Shown here: positions 1 to 6,601 of the stretch, one piece after another
How positions within the stretch are numbered: the stretch's first letter is position 1
Layout of the letters: every line of letters starts with the position of its first letter
Origin: CAZTLI01 sp964614375
GTDB taxonomy: Bacteria > Chloroflexota > Anaerolineae > Aggregatilineales > Phototrophicaceae
DNA: 12,412 nt
Assembly (NCBI GenBank): GCA_964614375.1
Contig: CAZTLI010000123.1
Location: 1-12,412, forward strand
Reading direction: 5' to 3'
Notes under the pieces: generated by a model
Databases searched by the model: none
Told to the model about the DNA's origin: nothing
The model's input: only the letters and a program-made list of their open reading frames with translations
Program-made: the position numbers and the translations under genes

Positions 1-57
1 CCCGCTGCGTGATGAGCACCTGTTTGCCGAAAGCTAAAGCCTGTCAGCTATGAAAGG
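1..57 (+). repeat. Right-hand end of a 147-bp repeat unit, cut by the window edge
   Basis: Bases 1-55 are identical to bases 921-975 of the tandem array on the other side of the transposase gene, and similarity stops just after the shared TGAAA. The stretch carries the end of the GGTTTTAACCC-type hairpin arm (CCCGCTGC), the small AGCA/TGCT hairpin and the AGCC-N4-GGCT type hairpin. The array therefore continues to the left of this window, and the transposase gene lies between repeat copies. This is seen directly in the sequence. Confidence 0.85.
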
Positions 58-172
58 ACAAGCATACTGAAGATGCTGGAGATTGGCTGCACAAATTCGA
101 GTGGCGGGCTTGTGGATAGAACCCAGTTGTCTGTGTATATTTCAGACGGTATCATAATGATGAACAGTGTAG

Positions 173-204
173 CCTCTTCAGTGGGCGTTGGTTTTAACCC
201 GTCG
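173..204 (+). repeat. Degenerate repeat core immediately upstream of the transposase gene
   Basis: This stretch contains CTTCAGTGGGC followed three bases later by GGTTTTAACCC. These are the two core motifs of the 147-bp units downstream, where they lie about 20 bases apart. Here they are nearly fused, as if the intervening spacer had been lost. It ends about 20 bases before the transposase start codon and could be the left-end recognition hairpin or transposase-binding site. That role is inferred from the RAYT/IS200 model, in which subterminal hairpins are recognised. Confidence 0.55.
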
Positions 205-224
205 TGTAGTTATAAGGAACGTGT

Positions 225-635
225 ATGCCATATTGGGAGAATTATTTTCATGTGGTGTGGGGAACACACCGCCGAATCCCGATGATTCTGCCAGCATATG
301 AGCCGTTCATCGCCGCAAAAATACGTCAAAAGTCTGAAGCCCTTGAATGCCCCATCCACGCCATCAACATGATGCCCGATCATATTCATGTGGCGGTTTC
401 TGTGAAACCCTCTATCTCACAATCAGAATGGGTACGAAACGTCAAAGGCTATTCCGCCCACGAAATGAATGCGGCCTACAAGTTAGACGAGCGATTTCGA
501 TGGCAAAAGAGCTTTGGCATCTCCACATTGGGCAAAAGTCAACTGCCGATTGTGGTGGAGTACATCCAGAATCAGAAGCAGCGTCATGCCAATGACGAGA
601 TATACATGGCGCTCGAACGCTGTGGCGATGATTGA
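225..635 (+). CDS. IS200-like Y1 (HUH) transposase, RAYT-like
   Basis: The 136-residue protein matches the single-domain Y1 transposase fold (IS200/TnpA type). These enzymes nick and rejoin single-stranded DNA at hairpin sequences through a 5'-phosphotyrosine. Visible motifs are the N-terminal YFHVVWGTHRR strand, the metal-binding HUH motif as HIH at residues 53-55 (in MPDHIHV), and the nucleophile Tyr113 in EYIQNQ, with Gln117 one turn later. The length is normal for the family (about 130-150), so the protein looks complete. The start is ATG 225, supported by AAGGAA at 214-219 with 5-base spacing. It is the only plus-strand gene and lacks an accessory TnpB/IscB gene. Both flanks carry the same hairpin repeats, which resembles REP-associated tyrosine transposases (RAYTs) more than a free IS200. 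The RAYT label is an inference from context. Confidence 0.88.
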   Translation: MPYWENYFHVVWGTHRRIPMILPAYEPFIAAKIRQKSEALECPIHAINMMPDHIHVAVSVKPSISQSEWVRNVKGYSAHEMNAAYKLDERFRWQKSFGISTLGKSQLPIVVEYIQNQKQRHANDEIYMALERCGDD

Positions 636-662
636 TGCTGTTTGCCTAATGTGTCGCCTCTC

Positions 663-1072
663 TAGCCATGAGGCTACGGGAAAGATGGTAAGCGCACTAA
701 AGGCGCTGGTGATGCGCCGCTGGATTTTAGCCCCTTCAGTGGGCTTGCCTTTTTGTAGCAGCGATGGTTTTAACCCGCTGCGTGATGAGCACTTGTTTGC
801 TGAAAGCTAAAGCCTGTCGGCTATGAAAAGATGGTAAGCGCACTAAAGGCGCTAATGATGAGTCGGTTTGGTTTTAGCCCCTTCAGTGGGACTGGCTTTT
901 TGTAGCAGCGATGGTTTTAACCCGCTGCGTGATGAGCACCTGTTTGCCGAAAGCTAAAGCCTGTCAGCTATGAAAAGATGGTAAGCGCACGAAAGGCGCT
1001 GGTGATGCGCCGCCGGATTTTAGCCCCTTCAGTGGGCCTGGTTTTTAGGTAGTGGTTTTAACCCGCTGCTAC
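663..1072 (+). repeat. Tandem array of about 147-bp hairpin-rich repeats (REP/BIME-like)
   Basis: This fills the 441-bp stretch without genes between the transposase and the deacetylase. The marker AAAGATGGTAAGCGCAC starts at 681, 827 and 974, giving periods of 146 and 147. About 2.7 units are present. Each unit holds, in order: a hairpin AGCC-N4-GGCT; AGCGC-N7-GCGCT (alternatively GGCGC-N7-GCGCC); GCCC-N7-GGGC around CTTCAGT; a larger hairpin GCAGCG...CGCTGC enclosing GGTTTTAACC (758-781, 905-928); and AGCA-N6-TGCT. The first unit starts with TAGCC-ATGA-GGCTA (663-676), 27 bases after the transposase stop codon. The last copy is diverged, but its hairpin is kept by matching ends GTAG (1049-1052) and CTAC (1069-1072), 4 bases from the deacetylase stop codon. 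There are no spacers, so it is not a CRISPR array. Confidence 0.9.
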
Positions 1073-1076
1073 GTGT

Positions 1077-1871
1077 TTACGCAATGTCGGCCTTCTCGGT
1101 CAGACTATCCCGCAAGAGGGCGAAGGCACGGGTGAAATACTGCATTTCGGCGTGACGCTGGTGCGGCTTGTAATAGACCTCCGGCGGAAAGGTCGGGTCA
1201 TCCAATGTGCAGGGATGGACGATGAACTCCGCCACACCTTCTAAATCGCGCAGGACAGCCACAAGCTGCGCGGGGTCGCGGCGCATCCACGATTTGATGT
1301 TAATCAGGTGGTCAGGCACAAAAATGGGCGAATACTGCTGGTCTTCGCGCCCGGTAGAGTGAAATGGATTCACGGGCACTATCGACGCGGATAACCTGTA
1401 CGCCCGCAGCCAGGGGATGCCATATGCTTCCGCCAGCTTAATTACCACCGGACGCAGCAGCGGCGAGATATGAAAATGACGGTGAGTAGTGATGTGTCCC
1501 GGCGTCAGTCCCCGCGCGCTGAACACCTCGATTTGACCCCTGAGTTCGGCCTCAAACAGCGTCATGAAATGCGGCGTCGGCAGCAGTGTGCGAATCATCG
1601 CCCACAGCCGATGGTGAAAGCGTCCACTGCTGCGCGTCAAGGCCGATGGCGCGGGGATGTCCGTCAGCGGATAACCGTCGGAGATGTTCAAATGGACGCC
1701 CAATTCGAGGTCGGGATAAGCGGCGAACAGGTCGAAGGCATGGTCAGCGGCGGGCATATTGGTCATGATGCTGGCGGCAGTCGCCAACCCCTGTTCGTGC
1801 AGGCGCGCCGTCGCGCTATTAATGCCTTCCGATATGCCGCAGTCGTCGCAGGTGATGGTGAATCGGTGCAT
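1077..1871 (-). CDS. YdjC/ChbG-family carbohydrate deacetylase
   Basis: The 264-residue protein belongs to the YdjC-like family (ChbG in enterobacteria, about 250 residues). These are metal-dependent enzymes that remove acetyl groups from N-acetylated sugars; HpnK-type relatives act on other acetylated substrates. Visible motifs are the metal-site Asp pair TCDDCG (residues 9-10), GVHLN with His60, the THRHFHISP motif with His130/132/134, and the C-terminal FIVHP with His219. No signal peptide or membrane helix is seen, so it should be cytoplasmic. The ATG at 1871 puts the conserved TCDDCG near the N terminus as usual, but there is no clear Shine-Dalgarno sequence. The stop codon lies 4 bases from the terminal repeat hairpin. 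It is separated from the upstream EEP gene by 269 bp with a candidate promoter, so it is probably transcribed independently. The substrate cannot be told from sequence. Confidence 0.88.
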   Translation of the reverse strand: MHRFTITCDDCGISEGINSATARLHEQGLATAASIMTNMPAADHAFDLFAAYPDLELGVHLNISDGYPLTDIPAPSALTRSSGRFHHRLWAMIRTLLPTPHFMTLFEAELRGQIEVFSARGLTPGHITTHRHFHISPLLRPVVIKLAEAYGIPWLRAYRLSASIVPVNPFHSTGREDQQYSPIFVPDHLINIKSWMRRDPAQLVAVLRDLEGVAEFIVHPCTLDDPTFPPEVYYKPHQRHAEMQYFTRAFALLRDSLTEKADIA

Positions 1872-1956
1872 AGGACAGTCTCAGCCTTGCGGGCGATAGT
1901 GGGAGAAGTGGGTTTTGGTCATTGTCACCAGAGACTTCTGGCTGCCGGACTGACAC

Positions 1957-1972
1957 GTCCACTGAAGTGGAC
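1957..1972. repeat. Perfect inverted repeat in the deacetylase leader region
   Basis: GTCCACTGAAGTGGAC has 7-base arms with a 2-base centre. On the minus strand its centre reads CCACTTCAGTGG, sharing CTTCAGTGG with the 147-bp repeats, while the flanking arm bases differ and still pair. It lies just downstream of the candidate -10 hexamer at 1986-1991, so it would be in the 5' leader of the deacetylase mRNA. A regulatory role or a solitary REP-like element are both possible. Confidence 0.5.
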
Positions 1973-1985
1973 AATTTTCTACCAA

Positions 1986-2015
1986 GCTATAGTCACCTGT
2001 ACCATTTACTGTCAG
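1986..2015 (-). promoter_or_regulatory. Candidate sigma-70-type promoter for the deacetylase gene
   Basis: On the minus strand, CTGACA (2010-2015) and TATAGC (1986-1991) are separated by 18 bases. They match the -35 and -10 consensus at five and four of six positions. The predicted start of transcription near 1979 gives a leader of about 105 nt containing the inverted repeat at 1957-1972. This is only a pattern match. Confidence 0.35.
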
Positions 2016-2044
2016 CTTCAGATGACGTGGTACTGTGGCAGCCG

Positions 2045-2058
2045 CACGTTTTAACGTG
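2045..2058. repeat. Perfect 14-base palindrome downstream of the first EEP gene
   Basis: CACGTTTTAACGTG has 6-base arms around TT. Its centre GTTTTAAC is the same as in the GGTTTTAACC core of the 147-bp repeats, but the outer pairs differ. It lies 83 bases after the stop codon of the EEP gene at 2141. It has no T-run after it on the minus strand, so it is not a classical terminator. Confidence 0.45.
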
Positions 2059-2140
2059 GGTGATATTGACCTGAATTATCTGACCTATCCACAACCCCAA
2101 AAACGTCTGTATCAACCCCCTATTGTATCCCCATAACCCA

Positions 2141-3193
2141 TCATCCACCACCGCGCGGAATTGCCAGACGCACGAACAGCGGACGATGGTCACTGCCACC
2201 AGAACGATGCCCCACCCACGCCTCAACCGCCTGCACCGACGCGCTGTGAAACACATAATCAATGCGGATGATGGGCGGAAACAGCGCCAGCAGCGTCCCG
2301 GTTGTCCCGAAGTCAGGCCACGATAAACCCAAACCGAAGCCCACCTCGCGGAACGAATCGCCATAGACCGCTGCCATACGTCCATAATCGTCGGTCTGGT
2401 CGCTCATGTTGAAATCACCGCCCAGGATGAGCGCGCCCGTGTCATCGGCGGCGCGCGCAAGCACGGCGGTCGTGGCTTGATTGCGTCCGGTTGTGTTGAA
2501 GTTGAATCCCCAGTGCGGCGGCGGCAAATGCACATTGTAGACGCTGACCGCTGCATCGCCGGGACGAATCACCACCCGTTGATACTGCGGGATAGATGGG
2601 TTGGGGCCGATTTCCTCACCTTCCAGCGGATAACGACTGAGGATGCCTTTACCGACGACAGACAAGCCACTGACATGCGCTGACTGATAGGGATAGTCAT
2701 CGGCAAAAACCGCCGCGAAATACGCAGCGGCGGGTTCGCTGTATTCTTGCAGCAGCACGATGTCGGCGTCGGCCTCGCGGATGATGGCGACCATTTCATC
2801 GAAGTTATCGGCGACGGCTTTGGTGTTGAATGTCAGGACTGTCAATTCGACAGTATGTGCGGGGACTGTCCCGCCGCGCGGTAGAAATTGGGCCCCATAA
2901 CCGACCAGCAGCAGCAGCGCCGGAATCGCACTCAGGGCAAGCAAGCGACGACGGCGGACAATGAGGGCAATCAGCAGCACAAACGGCGCGGGCAGCAGCA
3001 CCCCCGGCAGCGTACTGGTGAACATCTGCGCCAGCCAGCCACTATTCGCGCCCAACAGCAGCCAGCCAATAATCGGCACGAGTACCGCTATCGCATACAC
3101 ATCCAGCAGCGCCAGACACATCAGCCCAATCTGGCGTAACCATTTTCGGCGTGGTGGTTCGCTTGATTTTGCCACTTCGGTGATGGTCTCCAT
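2141..3193 (-). CDS. Membrane-anchored EEP-family hydrolase, VanJ-like (paralogue 1)
   Basis: The 350-residue protein has a short basic N terminus, three hydrophobic segments (about residues 22-48, 57-78, 84-105) and a C-terminal endonuclease/exonuclease/phosphatase (EEP) domain from about residue 115. Catalytic motifs are intact: LTFNTK (Asn123), LLQE (Glu150), YNVHL (His222), GGDFN (Asp260, Asn262), RIDYVF (Asp312) and SDHRPL (Asp335, His336). Arg clusters at residues 15-20 and 80-83 place those segments inside the cell, so the EEP domain should be outside. VanJ, the Streptomyces teicoplanin-resistance protein, has this topology. EEP enzymes cleave phosphoester bonds; a lipid pyrophosphate substrate is an inference, and a secreted nuclease remains possible. 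The gene starts 10 bp after the stop codon of paralogue 2. Its Shine-Dalgarno AGGGGA (3200-3205) overlaps that stop codon, which suggests translational coupling. Confidence 0.85.
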   Translation of the reverse strand: METITEVAKSSEPPRRKWLRQIGLMCLALLDVYAIAVLVPIIGWLLLGANSGWLAQMFTSTLPGVLLPAPFVLLIALIVRRRRLLALSAIPALLLLVGYGAQFLPRGGTVPAHTVELTVLTFNTKAVADNFDEMVAIIREADADIVLLQEYSEPAAAYFAAVFADDYPYQSAHVSGLSVVGKGILSRYPLEGEEIGPNPSIPQYQRVVIRPGDAAVSVYNVHLPPPHWGFNFNTTGRNQATTAVLARAADDTGALILGGDFNMSDQTDDYGRMAAVYGDSFREVGFGLGLSWPDFGTTGTLLALFPPIIRIDYVFHSASVQAVEAWVGHRSGGSDHRPLFVRLAIPRGGG

Positions 3194-3199
3194 GCAGCA

Positions 3200-3205
3200 T
3201 CCCCT
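3200..3205 (-). promoter_or_regulatory. Ribosome binding site overlapping the upstream stop codon
   Basis: AGGGGA on the minus strand, six bases before the ATG at 3193, shares bases with the TAG stop (3204-3206) of the upstream EEP gene. It fixes the start of paralogue 1 and implies that the two genes share one mRNA. Confidence 0.6.
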
Positions 3206-4289
3206 ATGAAGGGCGTATCAGCGCCAGACGCACGAACAGCGGACGATGGTCACTGCCGCCGGACGACGACCAGACGCGCGCCTCTATCGCTACGAAATCG
3301 TCATTGTGAAAGACATAATCCAGCCGCAAAAATGGCGAGAAAATCACCAACTGCGCCATGCGGGCGACGGTGCTTGTCCCCAAAAAGTGCGCGTCAGGAA
3401 ATGTCGGCCCCAGTCCAAAGCCCACTGCGCGGAATGAATCATGATAACGGGCGGCGATACGCGCATAATCGTCGGTCTGGTCGGTCATATTGAAGTCGCC
3501 TGCGAGCAATAAGGGGCCGTCCACTGTGCTGGCGCGTTCGAGCAGGTCATCCACCTCACCGCTGCGATAGGAATCGTCAAACAACGCCCCCGCCATGCCC
3601 GGATGCACCGGATGCTCGTTGTGCAGCACAACGTCGGTGCCATCTATAGCCAGAATCACGCGCTGATGCCCCAGACTCAACACCCCCGGCAGCAGCGGAT
3701 TACGCCAGTAGTCATCCTCCAGGAGCGGATAACGACTGAGCACGCCCTGTCCGGCGGTAGCCGGTGCATTAGGATGCAGGGCGCGGTAGGGGTAGGATTC
3801 GGCAAATTCGTCCTCGAAACGCGCTGCCGCTTCGTCGCTCACCTCTTGAATCGCCACGATGTCGGCGTCGGCGTCGTGGATAATGGCGACAATCGGGTCG
3901 AGGTTGCGGCGTTCGGCGTGGATGTTATAGGTCAGAATCGAGACTATAGGCGCGTCGTCCGGTGGGGAGACGGGTCGCGGGATGAATAATCCACCATACA
4001 GCAGCAGAAAGGCCGCCACACCCGGTAGCATCACCGCCATCATATCGCGTCGGCGGGCAATCATGCCAATTGGCAGTAGAAACAGCGCAGGCAGCAGCAC
4101 AAATGGCATAAAGCTGTTGAACACCGCCACCAGCACAAACCGTTCGCCCACGAGCAGCTTCGCAGCCAGCATCAACGCCACGCCCGCGCCATACAGATTC
4201 AGCAGTGCAATCAATAGATTGAGCGCCCGCCTGAGCGCCCGCCGCCCAATCCGACGCGGCAGAGTAGGAACGGGAGATGAATCGGTCAT
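3204..4289 (-). CDS. Membrane-anchored EEP-family hydrolase, VanJ-like (paralogue 2)
   Basis: The 361-residue protein has the same plan as its neighbour: three hydrophobic segments (about residues 24-47, 52-76, 84-104) and an EEP domain. Catalytic motifs are complete: LTYNIH (Asn122), AIQE (Glu149), HNEHP (His226), AGDFN (Asp265, Asn267), RLDYVF (Asp324) and SDHRPL (Asp347, His348). The stretch around DSFRAVGFGLGPTFPD is nearly shared with paralogue 1, so the pair most likely arose by tandem duplication. I chose ATG 4289 because GGAGG (4294-4298) precedes it. An in-frame ATG at 4304 would add five residues but has no ribosome site. An inverted repeat TATCA-N5-TGATA (4325-4339) lies 36 bases upstream and could be an operator. 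The 153-bp gap to the preceding gene allows an own promoter, but I see no convincing one. Confidence 0.85.
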   Translation of the reverse strand: MTDSSPVPTLPRRIGRRALRRALNLLIALLNLYGAGVALMLAAKLLVGERFVLVAVFNSFMPFVLLPALFLLPIGMIARRRDMMAVMLPGVAAFLLLYGGLFIPRPVSPPDDAPIVSILTYNIHAERRNLDPIVAIIHDADADIVAIQEVSDEAAARFEDEFAESYPYRALHPNAPATAGQGVLSRYPLLEDDYWRNPLLPGVLSLGHQRVILAIDGTDVVLHNEHPVHPGMAGALFDDSYRSGEVDDLLERASTVDGPLLLAGDFNMTDQTDDYARIAARYHDSFRAVGFGLGPTFPDAHFLGTSTVARMAQLVIFSPFLRLDYVFHNDDFVAIEARVWSSSGGSDHRPLFVRLALIRPS

Positions 4290-4293
4290 GCAG

Positions 4294-4298
4294 CCTCC
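4294..4298 (-). promoter_or_regulatory. Ribosome binding site that decides the start of paralogue 2
   Basis: GGAGG on the minus strand lies four bases before the ATG at 4289 and inside the reading frame that would begin at ATG 4304. This favours the shorter protein of 361 residues. Confidence 0.55.
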
Positions 4299-4324
4299 GC
4301 GCATCAGTCACCAGCGCGTTAGCG

Positions 4325-4339
4325 TATCAGTTTTTGATA
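4325..4339. promoter_or_regulatory. Inverted repeat upstream of the EEP pair
   Basis: TATCAGTTTTTGATA has 5-base arms with a 5-base centre and sits 36 bases before the start codon of paralogue 2, a plausible operator or leader hairpin position. A short AT-rich palindrome of this size can occur by chance. Confidence 0.25.
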
Positions 4340-4442
4340 GGGCTTTAAAGGTGGAAATGCAGGAGACAATCGGTGTGGTGGGGCTAACAATCAGTGACCA
4401 CACCTGAGATGGATTCGATTGTGAATACGTTTCTACTGCCTA

Positions 4443-5129
4443 TTATGCTGTCGTCGCTGTATCGGGCGCGGCGGCTCGCTCTGGTTTAACCTTTTGCAGC
4501 GCGACAACCGGATATTTGCGCCTTTGCCGTTTGTTCTTTTCCGGGTCGGCATTGAGGTTTTCCACAAAGCCGCGCCACGCCGCCCACGCCATTGGAATTG
4601 CAGCCGCCACCAGCGTGATGGGCACTCTGCCAGCGGGCGCCTCCGATTTCAAAAATTCATGCAGCAATATCAGTCCCAATGTGCTGCCGCCACCGACCAG
4701 TAATATCCGCCTTCGCATCACCAGATAAACCACCAGCACTGCAACGCCTAGCAGCAGCCCTATCGCCGCCACAGCCGGGTTGAACATCGTCGCCACGACC
4801 AGCGCCAGACCGATTGCAACGCCATAAAACTTGCTGCGCCAATAACGCTGGTGATTCGCAATCATCCCACTGTGATAGCGCCCACACTGGGGACATGGGA
4901 CATTGGCCTGTGCGGTTTTGGCTTTTTTCTCGGCGGCACGGCGGGCGCTGTCCTGTGCGCGCTGCTGCGCCCCAGAGTTATCCAGCATGTACGGGCTGCT
5001 GCCACTGCCAGTCGCTTTGATGGTCATCTGATAGGCAAAGCCATAGCCGCAGTGGTCACAGATGACGGGTCGCCAAATCTGCCCCGTAACGGTACTACGA
5101 TAACGTCGTCCAAAATAAACGGGTAACAT
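4443..5129 (-). CDS. Membrane protein with two CxxC zinc-ribbon-like pairs, unknown function
   Basis: I do not recognise this 228-residue protein. The N-terminal half is soluble and has two Cys pairs, CDHCG (Cys24, Cys27) and CPQCG (Cys79, Cys82). They are separated by a low-complexity, Gln/Ala/Lys-rich stretch (about residues 53-76), and together they could bind one zinc ion. Hydrophobic segments follow at about residues 101-117, 119-138, 142-158 and 168-186. The tail is basic, then Ala/Thr-rich. The basic tail and the cysteines suggest that both ends are cytoplasmic. The start is ATG 5129, with AAGGGA (5137-5142) seven bases upstream. A GTG one codon earlier (5132) is only four bases from that site and less likely. 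The 133-bp gap to the propeller gene upstream is AT-rich, without a convincing promoter. Chaperone-like or sensor roles cannot be told apart. Confidence 0.75.
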   Translation of the reverse strand: MLPVYFGRRYRSTVTGQIWRPVICDHCGYGFAYQMTIKATGSGSSPYMLDNSGAQQRAQDSARRAAEKKAKTAQANVPCPQCGRYHSGMIANHQRYWRSKFYGVAIGLALVVATMFNPAVAAIGLLLGVAVLVVYLVMRRRILLVGGGSTLGLILLHEFLKSEAPAGRVPITLVAAAIPMAWAAWRGFVENLNADPEKNKRQRRKYPVVALQKVKPERAAAPDTATTA

Positions 5130-5136
5130 CACAAAT

Positions 5137-5142
5137 TCCCTT
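5137..5142 (-). promoter_or_regulatory. Ribosome binding site deciding ATG 5129 over GTG 5132
   Basis: AAGGGA on the minus strand lies seven bases before ATG 5129 and four before the adjacent GTG 5132. The spacing favours the ATG. Confidence 0.5.
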
Positions 5143-5262
5143 CTCCATAAGCGGCTAATCGCTTCGGAATCGGTATTATTGTCTCATCACATATTACCCT
5201 ATTATGGCGTCTGTGCAGGCATGATAATTGTCACGCGATTGTGGCCTGTGTATCCCGTGCCA

Positions 5263-6549
5263 TCAATCGCCCACCACGACGGTGAAGGTATCCCCGCCAT
5301 AGGCTGCGTCATCGCCCGGTAAGGGCGTCGGCCTTACCACTACACCATACTCTTTGTAGGCCACACTCATCACAATCGACTGCCGCCGCGCCACCAGTGG
5401 TCGTACCACATCAGGCGCTGCGCCTTCATTGATTGCCAATACCGCCGGAACACTTGAACGCACCATTTCGACGATAATATGGCTGTCATCTATGCCCTGA
5501 ATCAGGCCGATGTCGTAACCTTGCAGTCGCGTAACCTCTACATCGTCGCCATTGGGCAGCCGGACATAAATCGTCAGCATTGCCGATGTCGCCTCGAATC
5601 CCCATAAATAATCATAGACTTCCAGACCAGCTTCTCTGTCGAAATTGCCCTGGACGCTAATCTCATCTGTCCGCGTGCGATAGAACAACAACTCACCGAC
5701 CCAACCCACCGGCATGGCATCGTCGGGTAGATTGAGGGGTGTGCGTTCGCCCGTCACCGCGTCGATGCTAATCCAACCTTCATCGGGCGAAAGACTTTGT
5801 GCTGCGATATGCTGTGCGTCGTTGGCTAGTACATAGTGTATGGCATCCCCAGCAGTCCAGACCGGTTCACCATCGAGCGTTATCAGCGCCAGATTATCCA
5901 CGAATGAGCGGGTGGTGCTGAGGTCGTATGCGGGGGTGAACAACAAGCCGTTCTCACCCCACGACAGCGCGAATTGTTCCCGATAGGATGACTGCCCGGT
6001 GGGTGTTAGTGCCATGTGGATTGCCGGGTCTGCTGAACCCGCTTCGCCAATCGAGGTATTGTATGCTGGTACAATAAATGTCACCTCGCCACTGTCTACG
6101 GCGACGGTGAAAATACCTGTTTGTTCGGTCTGCGCCTGATTCCAACCAAAAAACGCGACATGCGACCCATCTGGCGATAGTGCCAGCATCGCCGAATCAA
6201 TTGCATAGCCATCGTCCGTACTCAGCAGCAGGCGCGGCGTTTCGCCCGAACGCACGACCATCACGCCACCGGTGAATGAACCTGTGGTGGGGCCGCTCAC
6301 GTTGCGAAAGAAGCCCAACGTCTGTCCATCCGCCGACCAGCGCGGGTCAGAATAACTTACCCGTGAGCCGTCTTGTTGTTCACGATTGGCATCTTCGGTG
6401 AGGGCGTAGGTGTCGATCAGGTCAGTGACGTAGATATTGCCGTCATAACCCCGATAGGCGATGGGAGTATTCAGCAGCACGTCCTGAGCCACAATTGGAC
6501 TGCCGATACAGAGAAAGAGCAGAAGTAGAAATAGCCAACGTCGTTTCAT
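5263..6549 (-). CDS. Secreted beta-propeller-like (TolB/PD40-type) protein
   Basis: The 428-residue protein begins with a signal peptide: basic MKRR, then a hydrophobic core (residues 5-20) and a likely cleavage after Ala21. Cys14 is inside the core and does not form a lipobox. The mature part is beta-rich, with repeats typical of PD40/TolB-like propellers: a YDGNIYV strand (35-41), DPRWSADGQTLGFFR (68-82) and ALSPDGSHVAFFGW (123-136), plus weaker later copies such as LSPDEGWISIDAVTGER (253-269). Such domains usually mediate protein binding outside the membrane. No catalytic domain is visible. The start is supported by AGGTGA four bases before the ATG, and a candidate promoter at 6573-6601 gives a leader of about 17 nt. 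It could report on envelope state or bind a partner, but nothing identifies the ligand. Confidence 0.75.
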   Translation of the reverse strand: MKRRWLFLLLLFLCIGSPIVAQDVLLNTPIAYRGYDGNIYVTDLIDTYALTEDANREQQDGSRVSYSDPRWSADGQTLGFFRNVSGPTTGSFTGGVMVVRSGETPRLLLSTDDGYAIDSAMLALSPDGSHVAFFGWNQAQTEQTGIFTVAVDSGEVTFIVPAYNTSIGEAGSADPAIHMALTPTGQSSYREQFALSWGENGLLFTPAYDLSTTRSFVDNLALITLDGEPVWTAGDAIHYVLANDAQHIAAQSLSPDEGWISIDAVTGERTPLNLPDDAMPVGWVGELLFYRTRTDEISVQGNFDREAGLEVYDYLWGFEATSAMLTIYVRLPNGDDVEVTRLQGYDIGLIQGIDDSHIIVEMVRSSVPAVLAINEGAAPDVVRPLVARRQSIVMSVAYKEYGVVVRPTPLPGDDAAYGGDTFTVVVGD

Positions 6550-6572
6550 CGTATCACCTGCAATAAAAAATG

Positions 6573-6601
6573 ATTGAACCGCAGAGAACGTAGAGTGTAA
6601 A
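6573..6601 (-). promoter_or_regulatory. Candidate promoter of the propeller gene, overlapping an intergenic repeat
   Basis: On the minus strand, TTTACA (6596-6601) and TTCAAT (6573-6578) are 17 bases apart, matching consensus at five and four of six positions. Both hexamers lie in or at the end of the AACCGCAGAG repeat arm at 6577-6604. The predicted start near 6566 leaves a short leader with a good ribosome site. Confidence 0.4.

Noticed and set aside
73..285. Small plus-strand gene upstream of the transposase (70 aa)
   Set aside because: Its end overlaps the transposase start in another frame, it has no ribosome site and no recognisable features.
663..1072. CRISPR-like array
   Set aside because: Units are about 147 bp, directly adjoining and without unique spacers; no cas genes are nearby.
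1049..1072. Intrinsic terminator of the deacetylase gene formed by the last repeat hairpin
   Set aside because: The hairpin is close to the stop codon but has no T-run after it on the minus strand.
1470..2054. Plus-strand frame of 194 aa opposite the deacetylase gene
   Set aside because: It runs antisense to a clear deacetylase; its Arg/Gly/Val-rich composition is typical of a shadow frame.
1993..2385. Minus-strand frame of 130 aa overlapping the end of the first EEP gene
   Set aside because: It is out of frame with the EEP domain, which has all its motifs in the other frame; Trp/Arg/Cys-rich composition suggests a shadow.
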